DNA from: Spirirestis rafaelensis WJT71-NPBG6
GTDB taxonomy: Bacteria > Cyanobacteriota > Cyanobacteriia > Cyanobacteriales > Nostocaceae
Reading direction: 5' to 3'
NCBI GenBank assembly: GCA_019359015.1
Contig: JAHHID010000005.1
Span: forward strand, 62,001-126,000
Length of the DNA stretch: 64,000 bases
The translations under genes were made by a program, and so were the position numbers. Positions 63,592-64,000 of this stretch are shown here, piece after piece. Within the stretch, counting starts at the first letter, position 1. Each line of letters opens with the position of its first letter. The notes below the pieces were generated by a model. The model had not been told where the DNA came from. It worked only from the letters and a program-made list of their open reading frames with translations, and searched no databases.

Positions 63592-64000
63592 TTCCAAAAT
63601 GTTGCTTAAAAAATGCAACTAATCAATAATTTTATTTGGAAAAATTATTTTAAACCTTCTTTGTTAAATATATCTTTGTTGATCATACCTGATGGATAAA
63701 TATAATAGACTGCTTGTAAAAAAATATTAAGTTTTATAATGAATAATTTTTAATTTTATAAGAACTGATACTTTTATTAACGAAGAAAAAATATAGCTTC
63801 TACATCAGGTGTGTAGAGCCACATGAGGGTAATGAACTAAGCAATAAACATTTCCAAAAACCGATTTTTTAAAGCTATAGTTCAAAAAAAAACTACATAT
63901 TTTTCCAAATAAACATCTAAAAGCCTGATTATACAATCGAGAATGATTAATTTTGCTATCAACCCCATATTGACAAAAAAGACATTTAGGAAGATGCAAT
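63592..64000. other. AT-rich region at the end of the window
   Basis: This should contain the promoter of the sugar importer operon (minus strand). No convincing gene, RNA or repeat was found. Confidence 0.4.

Overview
The window looks like chromosomal DNA of a filamentous, Nostocales-like cyanobacterium. This rests on the many copies of the HIP1 octamer GCGATCGC, cyanobacterial families throughout (CmpABCD bicarbonate importer, orthocaspase, Uma2, long pentapeptide-repeat proteins, a giant kinase/AAA signalling protein), and intergenic spaces full of short palindromic and tandem repeats. All calls are from reading the sequence and remembered family knowledge; no search was run.

Layout. 1-6.8 kb: housekeeping genes (pdhA, a Uma2 nuclease, an aldose epimerase, tRNA-Lys, class II fructose-bisphosphate aldolase, a cupredoxin lipoprotein, a nitrilase-family amidase, MarC). 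6.8-8.6 kb: repeat-rich DNA and a TnpB element whose first RuvC aspartate is glycine, with a divergent 60-residue ribbon-helix-helix-like ORF and a 14-bp palindrome between them. 8.6-16.2 kb: two pentapeptide-repeat proteins, a zinc metalloprotease, an SGNH hydrolase and a 46-residue membrane protein that may be Psb35. 16.7-19.6 kb: a PlsY-like/PEP-synthase-like fusion. 20.5-26.0 kb: cmpABCD, closed by a strong terminator. 26-30 kb: sulfate adenylyltransferase and an orthocaspase-like protein with a Tyr/Ser pair in place of His/Cys. 30-31.7 kb: an AT-rich orphan gene and a small secreted Cys-containing peptide, bracketed by perfect 32-bp inverted repeats. 31.7-32.6 kb: MTA phosphorylase.

32.7-41.3 kb is a metal (probably copper) homeostasis cluster, all on the minus strand: a DUF305/CopM-like protein, an efflux adaptor with a broken C-terminus, an HME-RND pump, a His-rich lipoprotein and a translationally coupled response regulator/kinase pair. 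Two control signals can be read. MerR-type operators with 20-bp promoter spacers precede the DUF305 gene and the distant small secreted peptide. 11-bp-periodic TTTCAT direct repeats lie about 100-190 bp upstream of the adaptor and lipoprotein genes.

42.4-52.9 kb is a plus-strand operon resembling a type IV secretion mating-pair apparatus (VirB2-, B3-, B4-, B5-, B6-, two B8-, B10- and possibly B9-like proteins). No relaxase, coupling protein or VirB11 is in the window. It is the best candidate for an undescribed system. 53-58.6 kb holds one protein combining a Ser/Thr kinase, AAA ATPase, helical repeats, PAS, GGDEF and EAL. 59-63.6 kb is a carbohydrate ABC importer (binding protein, two permeases, MalK-type ATPase).
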